The translations under genes were made by a program, and so were the position numbers. The notes below the pieces were generated by a model, which had not been told where the DNA came from, searched no databases, and saw only the letters and a list, made by a program, of their open reading frames with translations. Below, in pieces: positions 44,317-54,450 of a stretch of DNA of 64,000 bases. Numbering within the stretch: the stretch's first letter is position 1; the number at the start of each line of letters is the position of its first letter. Source of the DNA: Lachnospiraceae bacterium (GTDB taxonomy: Bacteria; Bacillota; Clostridia; Lachnospirales; Lachnospiraceae); assembly GCA_910574885.1 (NCBI GenBank), contig CAJTDD010000018.1:40462-104461 (forward strand). The letters run 5' to 3'.

Positions 44317-45000
44317 ATGCGATATAAGATACTGATTGTGGACGATGAACCGGGAATCACCGACATGATAAGAGAGTATTTTGAGCCGGAGTATGAAGTG
44401 TATACCGCTGACAGCGGCGAGGAAGCGATAAAAAAGCTGTCTGTGAAGCCGGATTTGATTCTTCTTGATATCAATATGCCAAAGATGGACGGCCTGGAGG
44501 TCTGCCGGAAAATCCGCGGATTTGTCACCTGCCCCATTCTGTTTCTGACTGCAAGGGTGGAATCTCCGGATAAGATTACCGGCTTTCAGGCAGGGGCGGA
44601 TGACTATATTGTAAAGCCCTTTGAACTGGATGAGCTTGGCGCGCGGGTGGCGGCGCATTTGCGCAGGGAGCAGCGCACGCTGGATAACCGGGCGGCCGGC
44701 AGGGCAGTTCGTTTTTTCGGCGAACTGGCGGTTGATTATGGGACCCGAAGTGTGTCGGTAAACGGAAATCCGGTTTTGCTGACGAAAAGAGAGTTTGACA
44801 TCCTGGAACTGCTCTCTAAGAATATGGGACAGGTATTTGACCGGGAACGGATCTATGACATGATCTGGGGGATTGACGGGGAAGGAAACAGCGGCACTGT
44901 GATGGAGCATATCCGCAAGCTCAGGGCAAAACTGGCCGAGCATACGCTTCACAGCTATATTGAGACAGTCTGGGGGTGCGGATATAAATGGAACGCCTGA
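44317..45000 (+). CDS. OmpR-family response regulator (second system)
   Basis: 227 residues. DDE at 9-11, D51 in LILLDINMPKMDG, T in FLTARVESP and K in YIVKPF. The winged helix includes LTKREFDILELLSKNMGQVFDRERI and GTVMEHIRKLRAKL. VanR-like in style. Overlaps its kinase gene by 13 bp. Confidence 0.9.
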   Translation: MRYKILIVDDEPGITDMIREYFEPEYEVYTADSGEEAIKKLSVKPDLILLDINMPKMDGLEVCRKIRGFVTCPILFLTARVESPDKITGFQAGADDYIVKPFELDELGARVAAHLRREQRTLDNRAAGRAVRFFGELAVDYGTRSVSVNGNPVLLTKREFDILELLSKNMGQVFDRERIYDMIWGIDGEGNSGTVMEHIRKLRAKLAEHTLHSYIETVWGCGYKWNA

Positions 45001-46088
45001 AAAAAATGGGTCTAAAGAGAGCGTTTTTTGTGCTGTCTTCCCTCTGTGTCGTTCTTTCGCTGTGTCTCCTTTTACTGCTTTTCGTGTGCTGTGAGAAAGT
45101 TCGGGACAATTACCCGTCCGGGGGAATTGAATTCAGGGCGGATGGAACGAATGTACTGCTTCAGCAGCCGACAAAGGGGCAGCGGAGAATCCTGCGCATG
45201 ATAGACGGCTTTCAGCTTTTTGCATGTATCTTGCTGCCTGCCGGCGGAATCGGGACTGCAGGGCTTCTGTTTTACCGTATCAAGCTGAAAACGCCGATTT
45301 CTGTCCTGAAGATGGGGACGGAGCGTATCCTGAATCGGGATCTGGATTTTTCCATTCCGGATATTTCAGAGGATGAACTGGGGCAGATCTGCAGAGGATT
45401 TGAGATTATGCGGGCAGAACTCCTTCAGGCGAACCAGGAATTGTGGGAGCAGGCGGAAGACAGAAAGAGGCTGAATGCCGCATTTTCCCACGACCTGCGC
45501 AATCCGGTTGCTGTTTTAAAAGGAACGGTTAAGCTGATACAGCAGGGGAAAGGCGACCAGAGAACCTTTGACAGGCTTGCGGGTTATACGCTGCGTATTG
45601 AGAATTATGTTGAGGCGATGAGCAGTATCCAGAGAATGGAACAGCTTCCGGTCCGGGCCGTAGAATGTACCTATTCCATGCTTGAGACAGAACTGGCGGA
45701 TACGGTAAAGTTTCTTGCTCCGGCATTAGAATCTACGGTTACGGTGGAGCCCAGAGGAAGTACCCGGCTGGATTATGGGATTTTCCTGAATGCTGCCGAG
45801 AATCTGATCAGTAATGGGGCGCGGTTTGCTGTGAAAAAGCTGTCTGTACTGCTAAGGGAGAAGGATGGCAGAGTCGTTTTGACGGTTATGGATGACGGCC
45901 CCGGATTCCCTCTGAAAATGCTTCGGGAGGGTCCGAAACCTTTCGGAAAAATGAACGAGGAGGCGGAACATTTTGGAATGGGATTATATAGTACCCATGT
46001 TCTTTGCCTGAAACATGGAGGGACGCTTAAATTAGAAAATCCGGCAGGCGGAGGAGCAGCGGCAGCCGCTTCGTTTAGAATTATTTGA
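44988..46088 (+). CDS. HAMP-containing sensor histidine kinase (second system)
   Basis: 366 residues. Membrane helices at ~13-35 and ~70-92, a HAMP-like segment (LKTPISVLKMGTERILNRDLDFSIPDIS), H-box AAFSHDLRNPVAVLKG, N-box NAAENLISNGARF, G1 VMDDGPGFPL and G2 HFGMGLYSTHVLCLKHGG. The extracytoplasmic loop is only about 35 residues. Followed by the ABC transporter. Confidence 0.87.
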   Translation: MERLKKMGLKRAFFVLSSLCVVLSLCLLLLLFVCCEKVRDNYPSGGIEFRADGTNVLLQQPTKGQRRILRMIDGFQLFACILLPAGGIGTAGLLFYRIKLKTPISVLKMGTERILNRDLDFSIPDISEDELGQICRGFEIMRAELLQANQELWEQAEDRKRLNAAFSHDLRNPVAVLKGTVKLIQQGKGDQRTFDRLAGYTLRIENYVEAMSSIQRMEQLPVRAVECTYSMLETELADTVKFLAPALESTVTVEPRGSTRLDYGIFLNAAENLISNGARFAVKKLSVLLREKDGRVVLTVMDDGPGFPLKMLREGPKPFGKMNEEAEHFGMGLYSTHVLCLKHGGTLKLENPAGGGAAAAASFRII

Positions 46089-46108
46089 CAATTTTATAAT
46101 CTTGAACG

Positions 46109-46122
46109 TTTCTTGAGATTTA
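46109..46122. promoter_or_regulatory. Shared GTTTCTTGAKATTT motif, copy 2
   Basis: GTTTCTTGAGATTT, 90 bp before the ABC ATPase start; see the copy at 44260. Confidence 0.45.
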
Positions 46123-46212
46123 TGAGTTACACTCTTCTTATACGGATATCCAATGGTTTACATTCCATTACGGACATTTGGCCGTTTTACAAAATATAAG
46201 GAGAGTGTTTTT

Positions 46213-46896
46213 ATGATCATTGAGGCAAGAGAACTATCGAAAATCTATGGCAGCGGGGAGAGCCGCGTGGTAGCGCTCGACAAGGCAGACCTTAAAATCG
46301 GGCAGGGGGATTTCCTTTCTATTACAGGCCCTTCGGGTAGCGGGAAGAGTACGCTGCTTCACCTGCTGTCCGGTCTGGACCGTCCCACATCAGGGCTGCT
46401 TTCCTATGGCGGCAGGGATATTTACAGTTTCCATGATAAGGAGCTTTCCGCTTTCCGGCGCAGGCGTATCGGATTTATCTTCCAGCAGTTTAACCTTCTT
46501 CCGGTTCTGACGGCCAGGGAAAATATCATCATGCCGCTTCTATTGGATAAAAAGCAGCCGGATGAAGCTTACCTTAGGAAGCTTACAGAACTTCTGGGAA
46601 TCCAGAAGCGGCTGAATCATCTGCCCCATGAGCTGTCCGGAGGGCAGCAGCAGCGTGTGGCCATTGCCCGTGCCTTAGCGGCACAGCCGGACATTATTTT
46701 TGCGGACGAGCCGACGGGAAATCTTGACAGCAAAAGCGGCGGCGAGGTGATGGAGCTTCTTTGCAATATCAGAAGGGAGCTGGACAAAACGCTGGTGGTC
46801 ATTACCCATGACAGCCGGATTGCGAAGATGGCTGACAGGCAGTTTGTAATCGTGGATGGAATACTTTCAGAGACAGGAAGCGGGGTGGAAGTATGA
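46213..46896 (+). CDS. MacB/LolD-type ABC transporter ATPase
   Basis: 227 residues from ATG 46213, with AAGGAGAG upstream (the frame runs back to 46153 without one). Walker [11 protein letters not shown]-loop [10 protein letters not shown], signature [15 protein letters not shown], Walker [14 protein letters not shown] and switch VITHDSR. Overlaps the permease by 4 bp. Belongs to the MacB/LolD/BceA class, which pumps peptides, lipids or antibiotics out or away from the membrane. Confidence 0.92.
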   Translation: MIIEARELSKIYGSGESRVVALDKADLKIGQGDFLSITGPSGSGKSTLLHLLSGLDRPTSGLLSYGGRDIYSFHDKELSAFRRRRIGFIFQQFNLLPVLTARENIIMPLLLDKKQPDEAYLRKLTELLGIQKRLNHLPHELSGGQQQRVAIARALAAQPDIIFADEPTGNLDSKSGGEVMELLCNIRRELDKTLVVITHDSRIAKMADRQFVIVDGILSETGSGVEV

Positions 46897-49382
46897 AGTC
46901 CTACAGAACTTTGGCATGGAGGGAGCTGTGTGCACAGAAGGTTACTTCCATATTAATACTGATTGCGGTGGTTCTCTCTACAGTCATAACAACCGTAATC
47001 GGCCAGTCGCTTGGGATTCTGAATGCGATGAAGGAGCAGCAGGCAGCCGCCCTTGCAGGGAAAAAGTATGGCTCTTTCGTGCAGCTTTCAGAAGAGCAGC
47101 TTGCAGAAGTGAAATCCGATTCCCGTTTTTCCTATGTCGGAGCGGCCATTGACCTTGGGACAATCCAGTTGAACAGCCAGCTAAAGCTTAGCCTTGTAGA
47201 ATATCTGAACCATAGTTATGAGATGTATCCGGCTTTTACAGAGCTTCTGGAAGGACGGCTTCCGGAACATCCAATGGAGATTGCACTGTCAGAGGATGTG
47301 TTAAGGTTTCTTGGCTTTCAGGGAAAATCTGGAGATCGGATTTCCCTGACGGCTTCTAAATCGTGGCGGCATGGGATTCTGCCTGCAGTGGATTATACGG
47401 AGGAATTTACCCTTACAGGAATCACGAAGAGCAACTATGTAGCCTATACTTATGGCATGCTCCCTGGTATTGTGGGGGAGGGGACGGCTTCCCGGCTGTT
47501 CCCGTCAGAGCAGATATATTATGTGGCGGATTTCTGTACCGCGGATAAGAAGACTATGCAGAGTACGGTGGAGGATGTGGCAGAGAACCTGCAGATTCCT
47601 GAACTGGATGTGACCTACAATATCGTCTATCTTTCGGCAGTGGGCATCCCCTATGAGAATCCGGAAGGAGGCGGGGAGGATGGAATGGACGTTTCCTTCC
47701 TTAAGATTGCGGGTATCATGGTAGGCGGCCTTGTGCTTCTGGCATCAGGGCTTGTGATTTACAATGTGCTGAAAATTTCCGTGTCAAAGCGCACGAAAGA
47801 ATACGGCGTGTTGCGTGCCATCGGAGGCGGGAAAGATCAGCTCTGGGAGATTGTTTTCCGGCAGATATTGTTTTTGTGTGCAGCCGGAATCCCGGTTGGG
47901 ATGCTGGCAGGATATTTTTCAGCAGAAAGTATCTTTTCGATGGCAACGAGCTTTGTGTCCCCGGAGATCTTTATGGTAAATGATACTGCGGGATTAAAGG
48001 AGCTGATCCGGGAAAACAGCGCAGGGAAGCCACTGTTTCTTGCCGCCAGTGCATTTCTCACCTTGTTCTTTGCATTTGCCGCGGCAGTACCGGCGGTCCG
48101 GTATGCGGGGAAGGTGGCGCCGACTGTAGCCATGTCAGGCGGGAATACGAAGATCCGGCGCAGAAACCGCAGGACAAAAAGGATTAAGAATTTTGCGGCT
48201 TATTATGCCCGGCTGAATCTGAGGCGGAGCCCCGGACGGACGGCCATTACAATCCTGTCTCTTGTGATGAGTATTTCGGTGTTTATTGCCCTGCAGAGCT
48301 TTACTTCGCTTTTAAATGCTGCCAGTCTTATGGAAGAAATGCGTCTTGGGGATTATTCGATTATCAATGAGACGGCCGGCTTTACAGAAAAAGATTTAGA
48401 TGAGTTATCTCAAAATGATGCTGTTGAATCTGTTGCGGCAATCCAGTTTTCTCTTTATGATACGGAAGAACTGGTTGCCGGGATGTCTCCGGGATTTGAA
48501 TTGAAGCCGGGGGAGACCTTGCAGGTTGTAGGGTTCAATGAAATGTATATGGACGCTTATACGGAAGGGAAGCTTTCAGAAGAAGAGTTTCAGCGTCTGA
48601 TGGCAGGAGAGGGCTGTGTGATAAAGAATCCGTTCCCGGTAGTTTATGAGGGGGAGGAGCTGGAACATTCAGAATTTGCCGCAGGCGATACAGTTTCCAT
48701 AAAGGGATGGGAGCTTTTGGTCATGGCTGCATTTGACGGAACGGATGGATACGCGGGAATCGGGAATCAGGGATTTACAAATGGTGTGCAGGTGATTGTA
48801 TCTGACCGGATTTATTCGGAACTGACAGGAAAGAGCGAGTATCAGGAAATGCTTCCGGTGCTGAAGGAGACGGCGGACAGGAATTTATTTGACCGGACGG
48901 TGGAGGAATTATGCCGGGAAATTCCGGGCACGACTTATCTTTCCTATGAGGATACGGACCGGCAGCTTGAGGAGAGCTATGAGCAGATCCGGCTGCTGGC
49001 ATGGGGGCTGATTTTGTTTGTAGGTCTGATTGGCCTTTTGAATATCGTGAATACGGTGTATACGAATATCCATACCAGGGTGACGGAGATTGGGATGCAG
49101 AGGGCAATCGGCATGAGCCATGGGGCATTATATCAGACATTCCTGTGGGAAGGGGCGTATTATGGAATCATTGCTGCTGTGATTGGGGGTATGACTGGGT
49201 ATATCTGCACGATTTTTGTGGAAGCTGCCCGTACAGATACCATCCAGCTGGTCTCGATTCCTGTAGTTTCCCTGGCGGAGGCGGCCGTAATGTCTGTGCT
49301 TGCCTGCCTGATTGCAACGTGCATACCATTGAGGCGGATTGCGAAAATGAGTATTGTGGATTCGATTGAAACGGTAGAGTGA
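46893..49382 (+). CDS. FtsX/LolE-type ABC permease
   Basis: 829 residues. A first membrane helix at ~17-40, a large extracytoplasmic domain (~45-265), three membrane helices (~272-295, 325-345, 385-405), then a second half with a helix near ~455-475, a second extracytoplasmic domain (~485-685) and three helices near 690-710, 745-765 and 790-810. The FtsX signatures [25 protein letters not shown] and [24 protein letters not shown] occur in each half. Works with the ATPase just upstream. Confidence 0.9.
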   Translation: MKSYRTLAWRELCAQKVTSILILIAVVLSTVITTVIGQSLGILNAMKEQQAAALAGKKYGSFVQLSEEQLAEVKSDSRFSYVGAAIDLGTIQLNSQLKLSLVEYLNHSYEMYPAFTELLEGRLPEHPMEIALSEDVLRFLGFQGKSGDRISLTASKSWRHGILPAVDYTEEFTLTGITKSNYVAYTYGMLPGIVGEGTASRLFPSEQIYYVADFCTADKKTMQSTVEDVAENLQIPELDVTYNIVYLSAVGIPYENPEGGGEDGMDVSFLKIAGIMVGGLVLLASGLVIYNVLKISVSKRTKEYGVLRAIGGGKDQLWEIVFRQILFLCAAGIPVGMLAGYFSAESIFSMATSFVSPEIFMVNDTAGLKELIRENSAGKPLFLAASAFLTLFFAFAAAVPAVRYAGKVAPTVAMSGGNTKIRRRNRRTKRIKNFAAYYARLNLRRSPGRTAITILSLVMSISVFIALQSFTSLLNAASLMEEMRLGDYSIINETAGFTEKDLDELSQNDAVESVAAIQFSLYDTEELVAGMSPGFELKPGETLQVVGFNEMYMDAYTEGKLSEEEFQRLMAGEGCVIKNPFPVVYEGEELEHSEFAAGDTVSIKGWELLVMAAFDGTDGYAGIGNQGFTNGVQVIVSDRIYSELTGKSEYQEMLPVLKETADRNLFDRTVEELCREIPGTTYLSYEDTDRQLEESYEQIRLLAWGLILFVGLIGLLNIVNTVYTNIHTRVTEIGMQRAIGMSHGALYQTFLWEGAYYGIIAAVIGGMTGYICTIFVEAARTDTIQLVSIPVVSLAEAAVMSVLACLIATCIPLRRIAKMSIVDSIETVE

Positions 49383-49485
49383 TAAATACTATTCGGATTT
49401 ATTTGCTAAGTAGAAAGACGTATTTTTTAAAACTGTCTCATTGCATATGGGCAGGTATTGTATTATGATTTACGAAAAAAGAGAT

Positions 49486-49909
49486 ATGGCGAATGAAGAT
49501 AAAAAAGATTTTAATGCAATGTTGCATGAAAGTAAGGATATGCCCAAGATTCAAGAGATTACGGATCAGAAGAGTATTGACAAATATGGCGGTGACAGAA
49601 TGTATTTTGCTAAATTAAGCGGTGCTTGATTTTACAGAACCTATCACTGCCGGTATTTTTGTTACTATAGCAGCATGGGCAAGCCATCAGAGAACAAAGG
49701 ATGAGACGCCTTATTGGAGGACGTTGAAAGCAAAAGGAGAGCTAAATCCCAAGTATCCCGGCGGTGTTAAGGCCCAAAAATCAAAACTGGAAGCAGAGGG
49801 ACATACGATCATTCAAAGGGGAAGAACATATGTTCTCACAAGCCGGCATAGCCTGTGTTTACAGGCTTTCCGGCATTTTTCAGATCTTTTCCCTTTCTTT
49901 GTGATTTAA
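49486..49909 (+). pseudogene. MGMT-family (alkyltransferase-like) gene remnant with internal deletion
   Basis: From ATG 49486 the first frame (ANEDKKDFNAMLHESKDM, KYGGDRMYFAKLSGA) stops at 49628. One base fewer in T2 49626-49627 joins it to ADFTEPITAGIFVTIAAWASHQR and ETPYWRTLKAKGELNPKYPGG, the C-terminal half of MGMT-like proteins. The middle block with the PYGKV-type segment is missing between two YFA-coding stretches, as if deleted between short repeats. The homology fades after GRTYVL. Non-functional. Confidence 0.6.
49842..49881 (+). terminator. Rho-independent terminator
   Basis: GCCGG/CCGGC and GCCTGT/ACAGGC form a stacked hairpin, followed by ATTTTTC. It ends the plus-strand transcript and abuts the 3' end of the minus-strand permease remnant. 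Confidence 0.7.
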
Positions 49910-50464
49910 CCCTGCCAATATCAAAATCGAAAGACAGCCACATAACAATAGAATTATAATACTTGCAATTAATTTCTCAGTAGTAGTTTCATAGTAACCC
50001 GCAACACCCAATACCGCCGTAATAGGATAGAACGCTCTTAAAGTGCCGGACATACTCATAAACATTCCTGCAAAAGAGTACATTTCTGTTAAGATTAGTG
50101 CTAACCAATAGCTTTTCTTTGTATAGGTTACTAATGCAATGATAAGAGAAACAGCTAAAAATACGCCTATTCCCTCTAAAAAGTATGTTTTCAAAAAATC
50201 GAAAACCATTCCTGCCGACAATTCGGAAAAATGTAAATATGCTTTCGTCAAAAAAGTTAAAATAAAAAGCAGCACATAGACAAAAATACTGAAAGCAAGA
50301 GTAATCATCAGCTTTACGATAGTCAATTTTACTTCATTGACAGGAATCAGCCTTAGCGTTTTCATTGTGTCGTCCTGTTCCTCCCGGCAAACCATATAAC
50401 TTCCCAACAGAGCGATAACAGCAGGAATAACAAGCAAAGTAGCCCAAGGTTGAACCATTGTCAT
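49880..50464 (-). pseudogene. 5'-truncated ABC-2 permease (lantibiotic-immunity type)
   Basis: About 194 residues with five membrane helices. LIPVNEVKLTIVKLMITL and the order of helices resemble the EpiE/MutE-like immunity permeases of ~245 residues, so about 50 N-terminal residues are missing. The first codons (ATG 50464) have no ribosome site, and no ATPase gene is beside it. A leftover of a transporter locus. Confidence 0.6.
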
Positions 50465-50679
50465 GTATCATCATCTATAATCAATACATTATTCATGGCG
50501 TAACTCCCTTCCATCAATCGTCTTTTTTGCGTCTGTTTGTATCAGCCGCATATACCCAGGTTTTGAAACGTCCGGTATGCGGTTCTCGCTGCAAAGTATT
50601 TGTACCTGTCTTTCTTCAAACTGTATCAGTATATAATTGTATATGGATACTCGAATAATAGCAAGTGCCTCATTGTGTA

Positions 50680-50745
50680 TTAGAATGTATTTTACACCGC
50701 CATTTGAGTATGATAAAATTATGAAGAGGATTCCTTACCGGAAGG
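50680..50745 (+). pseudogene. Second MGMT-family fragment (the middle block)
   Basis: The translation RMYFTPPFEYDKIMKRIPYR matches the part of the family that is deleted from the 49.5-kb remnant. It lacks start and stop context and diverges after about 22 residues. The rest of 50465-50797 holds no gene. Confidence 0.5.
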
Positions 50746-50797
50746 GCTTTCTTTTTGAATTTCTAAAAATGTCGTATTTTAAAGGGGCAATACAGAT

Positions 50798-51808
50798 ATG
50801 TGGCAGATTTCATTTATTCTTTTTTTAATACCATTTTGCATATTTGCGAGAATTATGCTGCACGATCCCAGAACATTATGGATCGGCGTTTCATTTTTCT
50901 GGATGATGACAAGTCTGGCTGTTTTTTTGTTTTTTATACTTTCCCAGTATTCAGAATGGCTTGCGTCACATGATGCAGTCATCGGACTTCTTGTTTTTCT
51001 GTTTATTTTGGCAGTAGCCAGCGTAATCGCATTTCCGGCAGTTTTGATTGTTACGTTTTTTATAGAAGGAATAAAAATTATCCGGCATGAGGGAATGAAG
51101 CCTTCTAATTTATTATCTATTCTATTTTCAATCTTGCTGTTTGGATATCTTGCAGTCTGGCCAGTGATTGGGAGTCTGGAAAAGGGCAGATTCAGTACAA
51201 TGCTCTATGTAACGATTAGTTTTTCTGCTGTATATGTATTGTCACTGATGGCGATGTATTCACTATCTGCCGTCCTTAATCTTATTCATCTGAGAAAAAA
51301 GAGGAATGCGGACTATATTATTGTACTGGGCTCCGGGATTATTGGGACTAAGGTTACGCCGCTGCTTGCGGCCCGGATTCATAGAGGGATAGAGCTTTTG
51401 CGTTGCAATCAGAATGCAGTACTGATTATGTCCGGAGGGCAGGGGCCAGGCGAAGATATTTCGGAAAGCGCCGCTATGGCGGCATATGCTGTCGATCAGG
51501 GAGTGGATGCTGAAAAGATCATAATGGAGCAAAAATCGGTATCAACTGAGGAAAACCTGATGTTTTCAAAGGAGTTGATAGACAACGAGAATGCGAAAAT
51601 TGTTATTGTTACAACTGCTTATCATGTCTTTAGAGCTTTAATCCTGGCGAAGCAGCAAGGAATAAAATGCGTAGGGTTTGGTGCAAAGACGAAATGGTAT
51701 TTTACACTGAATGCATTGCTCCGTGAATTTGCAGGATATCTTCGGCTGACCTGGAAGAGACATGCCATTGTAATAGGCATCATTATAAGCGTTGCAGCAG
51801 CTTTTTAG
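50798..51808 (+). CDS. YdcF/DUF218-family membrane protein
   Basis: 336 residues. N-terminal membrane helices (about six up to residue 165), then the cytoplasmic or extracytoplasmic DUF218 domain: ADYIIVLGSGIIGTKVTPLLAARI, LIMSGGQGPGEDISESAAMA, STEENLMFSKEL and IVIVTTAYHVFRALILAK. Members of this family act around the cell envelope; their reaction is poorly defined. Followed by a possible toxin-antitoxin locus. Confidence 0.88.
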   Translation: MWQISFILFLIPFCIFARIMLHDPRTLWIGVSFFWMMTSLAVFLFFILSQYSEWLASHDAVIGLLVFLFILAVASVIAFPAVLIVTFFIEGIKIIRHEGMKPSNLLSILFSILLFGYLAVWPVIGSLEKGRFSTMLYVTISFSAVYVLSLMAMYSLSAVLNLIHLRKKRNADYIIVLGSGIIGTKVTPLLAARIHRGIELLRCNQNAVLIMSGGQGPGEDISESAAMAAYAVDQGVDAEKIIMEQKSVSTEENLMFSKELIDNENAKIVIVTTAYHVFRALILAKQQGIKCVGFGAKTKWYFTLNALLREFAGYLRLTWKRHAIVIGIIISVAAAF

Positions 51809-51958
51809 ATAATAGACGTGAAGTCAACTTGCATTTGACATGTGAAGCTATCGTTTCTATGATTTATGGAAGCTTTCTGACATTATATAGTGTGACTTTT
51901 CAGGATATTGGTTTTTTTTTCGCTAGTGTATGTCTGATATTATGGAAGAAATTAGCGC

Positions 51959-51987
51959 TTGAATTGTAACGACAAAAGCGTTACAAT
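51959..51987 (+). promoter_or_regulatory. Promoter with embedded operator for the toxin-antitoxin pair
   Basis: TTGAAT (51959-51964), 17-bp spacer, TACAAT (51982-51987). The inverted repeat ATTGTAACG-N7-CGTTACAAT (51963-51987) covers it, consistent with antitoxin autorepression. Confidence 0.65.
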
Positions 51988-52010
51988 ATAAAAAACTAGG
52001 AGGTGTAATT

Positions 52011-52313
52011 ATGGAAAAAACAGCAACATTGAACTTAAGAGTAAATCCAACTGTTAAAGAACGGGCAGAAAGAGTATTGTCTCAGTTAGGTGTTCCCATG
52101 TCAACAGCAATTGATATATATTTGAATCAAATTTCTCTTACAGGTGGAATTCCTTTTTCTGTTTCTTTACCAAAAGCACCAGTACCGATTCATGCAGATG
52201 CCATGACAACGGAAGAAATCCATCAAAAATTGGAAAAAGGTTACAATGATATAGCAGCAGGTAGAGTGCAAAATGCAGCGGAAGCGTTCGCAAAATTTAG
52301 GGAGACTCATTGA
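52011..52313 (+). CDS. RelB/DinJ-family antitoxin
   Basis: 100 residues, AGGAGG upstream. N-terminal ribbon-helix-helix: TATLNLRVNPTVKERAERVLSQLGVPMSTAIDIYLNQI, the DinJ/RelB pattern. The C-terminus should wrap the toxin. It ends one base before the toxin ATG. Binds its own promoter, where a strong inverted repeat lies. Confidence 0.88.
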   Translation: MEKTATLNLRVNPTVKERAERVLSQLGVPMSTAIDIYLNQISLTGGIPFSVSLPKAPVPIHADAMTTEEIHQKLEKGYNDIAAGRVQNAAEAFAKFRETH

Positions 52314-52314
52314 T

Positions 52315-52629
52315 ATGAAACAATATACGGTTGAGATTACAAATGAAGCATTGGCTGATATGGATCAATTATACAATCACATTGCTTATGTCCTTCAGGC
52401 ACCGGAAAATGCAATGGATCAGTATAACCGGATTGCAGACGCTATTTTGACATTGGATACTATGGCTGAGAGAATCTGTATTATGGAATCAGAACCGGAA
52501 CGAAGCAAAGAGATGAGAAGATTGTTGATAGACAATTATTCTGTCTTTTTTATAATCCAGGGAGATAAAGTGATTGTAACAGATGTATTATATAGTGCAT
52601 CAGATATTGAAAACCGATTAAAAGGTTAA
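52315..52629 (+). CDS. RelE/ParE-superfamily toxin
   Basis: 104 residues from ATG 52315. Plan of RelE/ParE folds: EITNEALADMDQLYNHIAY, then a strand-rich C-terminus MRRLLIDNYSVFFIIQGDKVIVTDVLYS. RelE ribonucleases and ParE gyrase poisons share this fold; the antitoxin type does not decide between them here. Followed by a terminator at 52663-52707. Confidence 0.82.
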   Translation: MKQYTVEITNEALADMDQLYNHIAYVLQAPENAMDQYNRIADAILTLDTMAERICIMESEPERSKEMRRLLIDNYSVFFIIQGDKVIVTDVLYSASDIENRLKG

Positions 52630-52662
52630 ATGATAAAATCAAAAAAGGAAATATGAAACATG

Positions 52663-52707
52663 AGGCAGGATATGTTCCCGTAAAAAGGAAGGTGTCCTGC
52701 CTTTTTG
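52663..52707 (+). terminator. Rho-independent terminator of the toxin-antitoxin operon
   Basis: AGGCAGGA (52663-52670) pairs with TCCTGCCT (52695-52702), then TTTTG. Confidence 0.65.
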
Positions 52708-52736
52708 TATTTCTTTTCAGTTTTACAAATATGAAT

Positions 52737-53396
52737 CTACAGCAGAGTAAATTGATTTTTCTCAAAGGTCAGAAGCCCTTCATTCCGCATCCTGCACAGC
52801 TCATTGGACATAGCACTGCGGTCTACGGAAAGAAAATCCGCAAGCTGCTGTCGATTGAAGGGAATGGTAATGGAACTACTGTTCTGCTTTTTTGCCTCTT
52901 CGGACAGATAAGAAATCAATTTTTCCCGCGTGGTACGCTTTGATATATGTCCAAGCTTCTGTACGAGTTTCCTGTTCTTATCAGATATTGCAAAAAAAAG
53001 ATTCTGCAGTACGATTGAATGGAAACGGCAGGCTGATGAGCAGACGTTCAGCATTTTCCGTACATCAAAGAATATGACGGTGCTGTTGTCCACAGCAATA
53101 ACATCATTCAGAATCGGTCCGCTTCCGGGGGAGACATAGGCTTCTCCGAACATTTCACCGACATGGATGACGTTGACAATGCTCCGGTTTCCCCAATAGT
53201 CATCCCGCTGGATGTGCAGCTTCCCTTTTACCAAAACCGTAATATGGGTCAGGTGTTCCCCCTGCCTGAAAATATATTCCTCTTTTTTATAAATACGGGA
53301 TTTTGCCTGGAAACATCCGAGTATTGTATTGACTTCGTCTGCTCTTACACCAGCGAACAGCTGTGTCTCTTTGAGCACAGGCACATATTTTTCCAT
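52737..53396 (-). CDS. Crp/Fnr-family transcription regulator
   Basis: 219 residues. Cyclic-nucleotide-binding-like beta barrel (~15-125) and a C-terminal winged helix with IPFNRQQLADFLSVDRSAMSNEL. Cysteines occur, but not the FNR N-terminal cluster. Divergent from the ferredoxin-type gene at 53483, with a palindromic operator between, so it probably regulates that gene. The ligand is unknown. Confidence 0.85.
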   Translation of the reverse strand: MEKYVPVLKETQLFAGVRADEVNTILGCFQAKSRIYKKEEYIFRQGEHLTHITVLVKGKLHIQRDDYWGNRSIVNVIHVGEMFGEAYVSPGSGPILNDVIAVDNSTVIFFDVRKMLNVCSSACRFHSIVLQNLFFAISDKNRKLVQKLGHISKRTTREKLISYLSEEAKKQNSSSITIPFNRQQLADFLSVDRSAMSNELCRMRNEGLLTFEKNQFTLL

Positions 53397-53412
53397 ATAA
53401 AATCCTCTTTCT

Positions 53413-53426
53413 GTTGTAAATACAAC
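53413..53426. promoter_or_regulatory. Palindromic operator between regulator and ferredoxin gene
   Basis: GTTGTAAATACAAC, a 14-bp inverted repeat in the 86-bp divergent spacer. Confidence 0.5.
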
Positions 53427-53482
53427 CGAATTGTTTTGTTTATTGTATTATGATAGCTACAGAAAAGCAAGGAGGAGTTCAT

Positions 53483-54166
53483 ATGATCAGAAAAATTATT
53501 AAAATTGATAAAGAGAAATGTAGCGGATGCGGTGCCTGTGCGGCAGCCTGCCATGAAGGTGCGATTGAAATGATAGATGGGAAGGCAGAGCTTACTCGTG
53601 AGGATTACTGTGACGGTTTGGGGGATTGTCTGCCAACATGCCCGGCTGATGCGATTTCATTTGAGGAACGGGAGGCGCCTGCCTATGATGAGGCGGCCGT
53701 ACTCGCTGCAAAAAAGGCTGGCTGTCCCGGATTAAACGCAAGGACGATTACAAGAAATGCAGCGGATTCGGATGTTTCTGTTACCGCTGTCCCTGTCAGC
53801 AGCCAGTTAAAGCAATGGCCTGTACAGATAAAACTTGCACCTGTAAAGGCGCCTTATTTTGAGAATGCCAATCTGCTGATTGCCGCGGACTGTACGGCAT
53901 ATGCCTATGGGAATTTCCACAGCGAGTTTATCAGGAACCATATTACGCTGATTGGGTGCCCCAAGCTTGATGAAGGGGATTACACGGACAAACTGACGGA
54001 AATGATTGCAGGAAATGATATCAAGAGTGTGACGGTTGTAAGGATGGAAGTTCCATGCTGCGGCGGAATTGAACATGCGGTAAAAGAGGCTCTTAAAGGG
54101 AGTGGCAGATTTATACCATGGAGAGTTGTAACCATTTCTACGGATGGGAAAATTCTTGATAATTAA
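53483..54166 (+). CDS. 4Fe-4S ferredoxin-domain protein
   Basis: 227 residues from ATG 53483 (AAGGAGGAG upstream). Two ferredoxin clusters at the N-terminus: CSGCGACAAAC (~12-22) and CDGLGDCLPTC (~40-50), the second with unusual spacing. A second domain (ENANLLIAADCTAYAYGNFHSEF, LIGCPKLDEGDY, VEVPCCGGIEHA-like) with additional cysteines follows. This arrangement is common in Clostridia beside Crp/Fnr genes and may serve an anaerobic stress or electron-transfer role. Confidence 0.88.
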   Translation: MIRKIIKIDKEKCSGCGACAAACHEGAIEMIDGKAELTREDYCDGLGDCLPTCPADAISFEEREAPAYDEAAVLAAKKAGCPGLNARTITRNAADSDVSVTAVPVSSQLKQWPVQIKLAPVKAPYFENANLLIAADCTAYAYGNFHSEFIRNHITLIGCPKLDEGDYTDKLTEMIAGNDIKSVTVVRMEVPCCGGIEHAVKEALKGSGRFIPWRVVTISTDGKILDN

Positions 54167-54204
54167 TTGTTTTTCATGAAAGAAATATCTATAAAAGTAT
54201 CTTA

Positions 54205-54249
54205 CAGGAATTAGTCTGACGAACCTAATCGTTCGCAGACCAATTCCTG
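54205..54249. other. Strong intergenic hairpin
   Basis: A 19-20-bp near-palindrome (CAGGAATTAGTCTG... paired with ...GCAGACCAATTCCTG) around a 6-base loop, 40 bases after the ferredoxin gene. Probable terminator structure without a clean T-run; a T5 run lies about 30 bases on. Confidence 0.5.
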
Positions 54250-54390
54250 ACTGGAAAAGAAGTTTCTGCCTTTTTCCCCGAATTGACATCAGATGATGTA
54301 GAAGAAATCGAAAGAGCGGTTATGCAACTGGTATAATCAACTAACGGTGTTTCTATATCTGAAGGAAAGGGAAACATTTACATTTTTCTC

Positions 54391-54419
54391 TTGACTTTCA
54401 AATCCTACATGTGTAATAA
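54391..54419 (+). promoter_or_regulatory. Promoter with BlaI-type operator (distal)
   Basis: TTGACT (54391-54396), 17-bp spacer and TAATAA (54414-54419). CCTACATGTGTAATA (54404-54418) overlaps the spacer and -10. TACA-N2-TGTA is the core of BlaI/MecI operators. Confidence 0.6.
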
Positions 54420-54450
54420 TTGTTTTGAGACAATAGCTTAATAATTTTTT

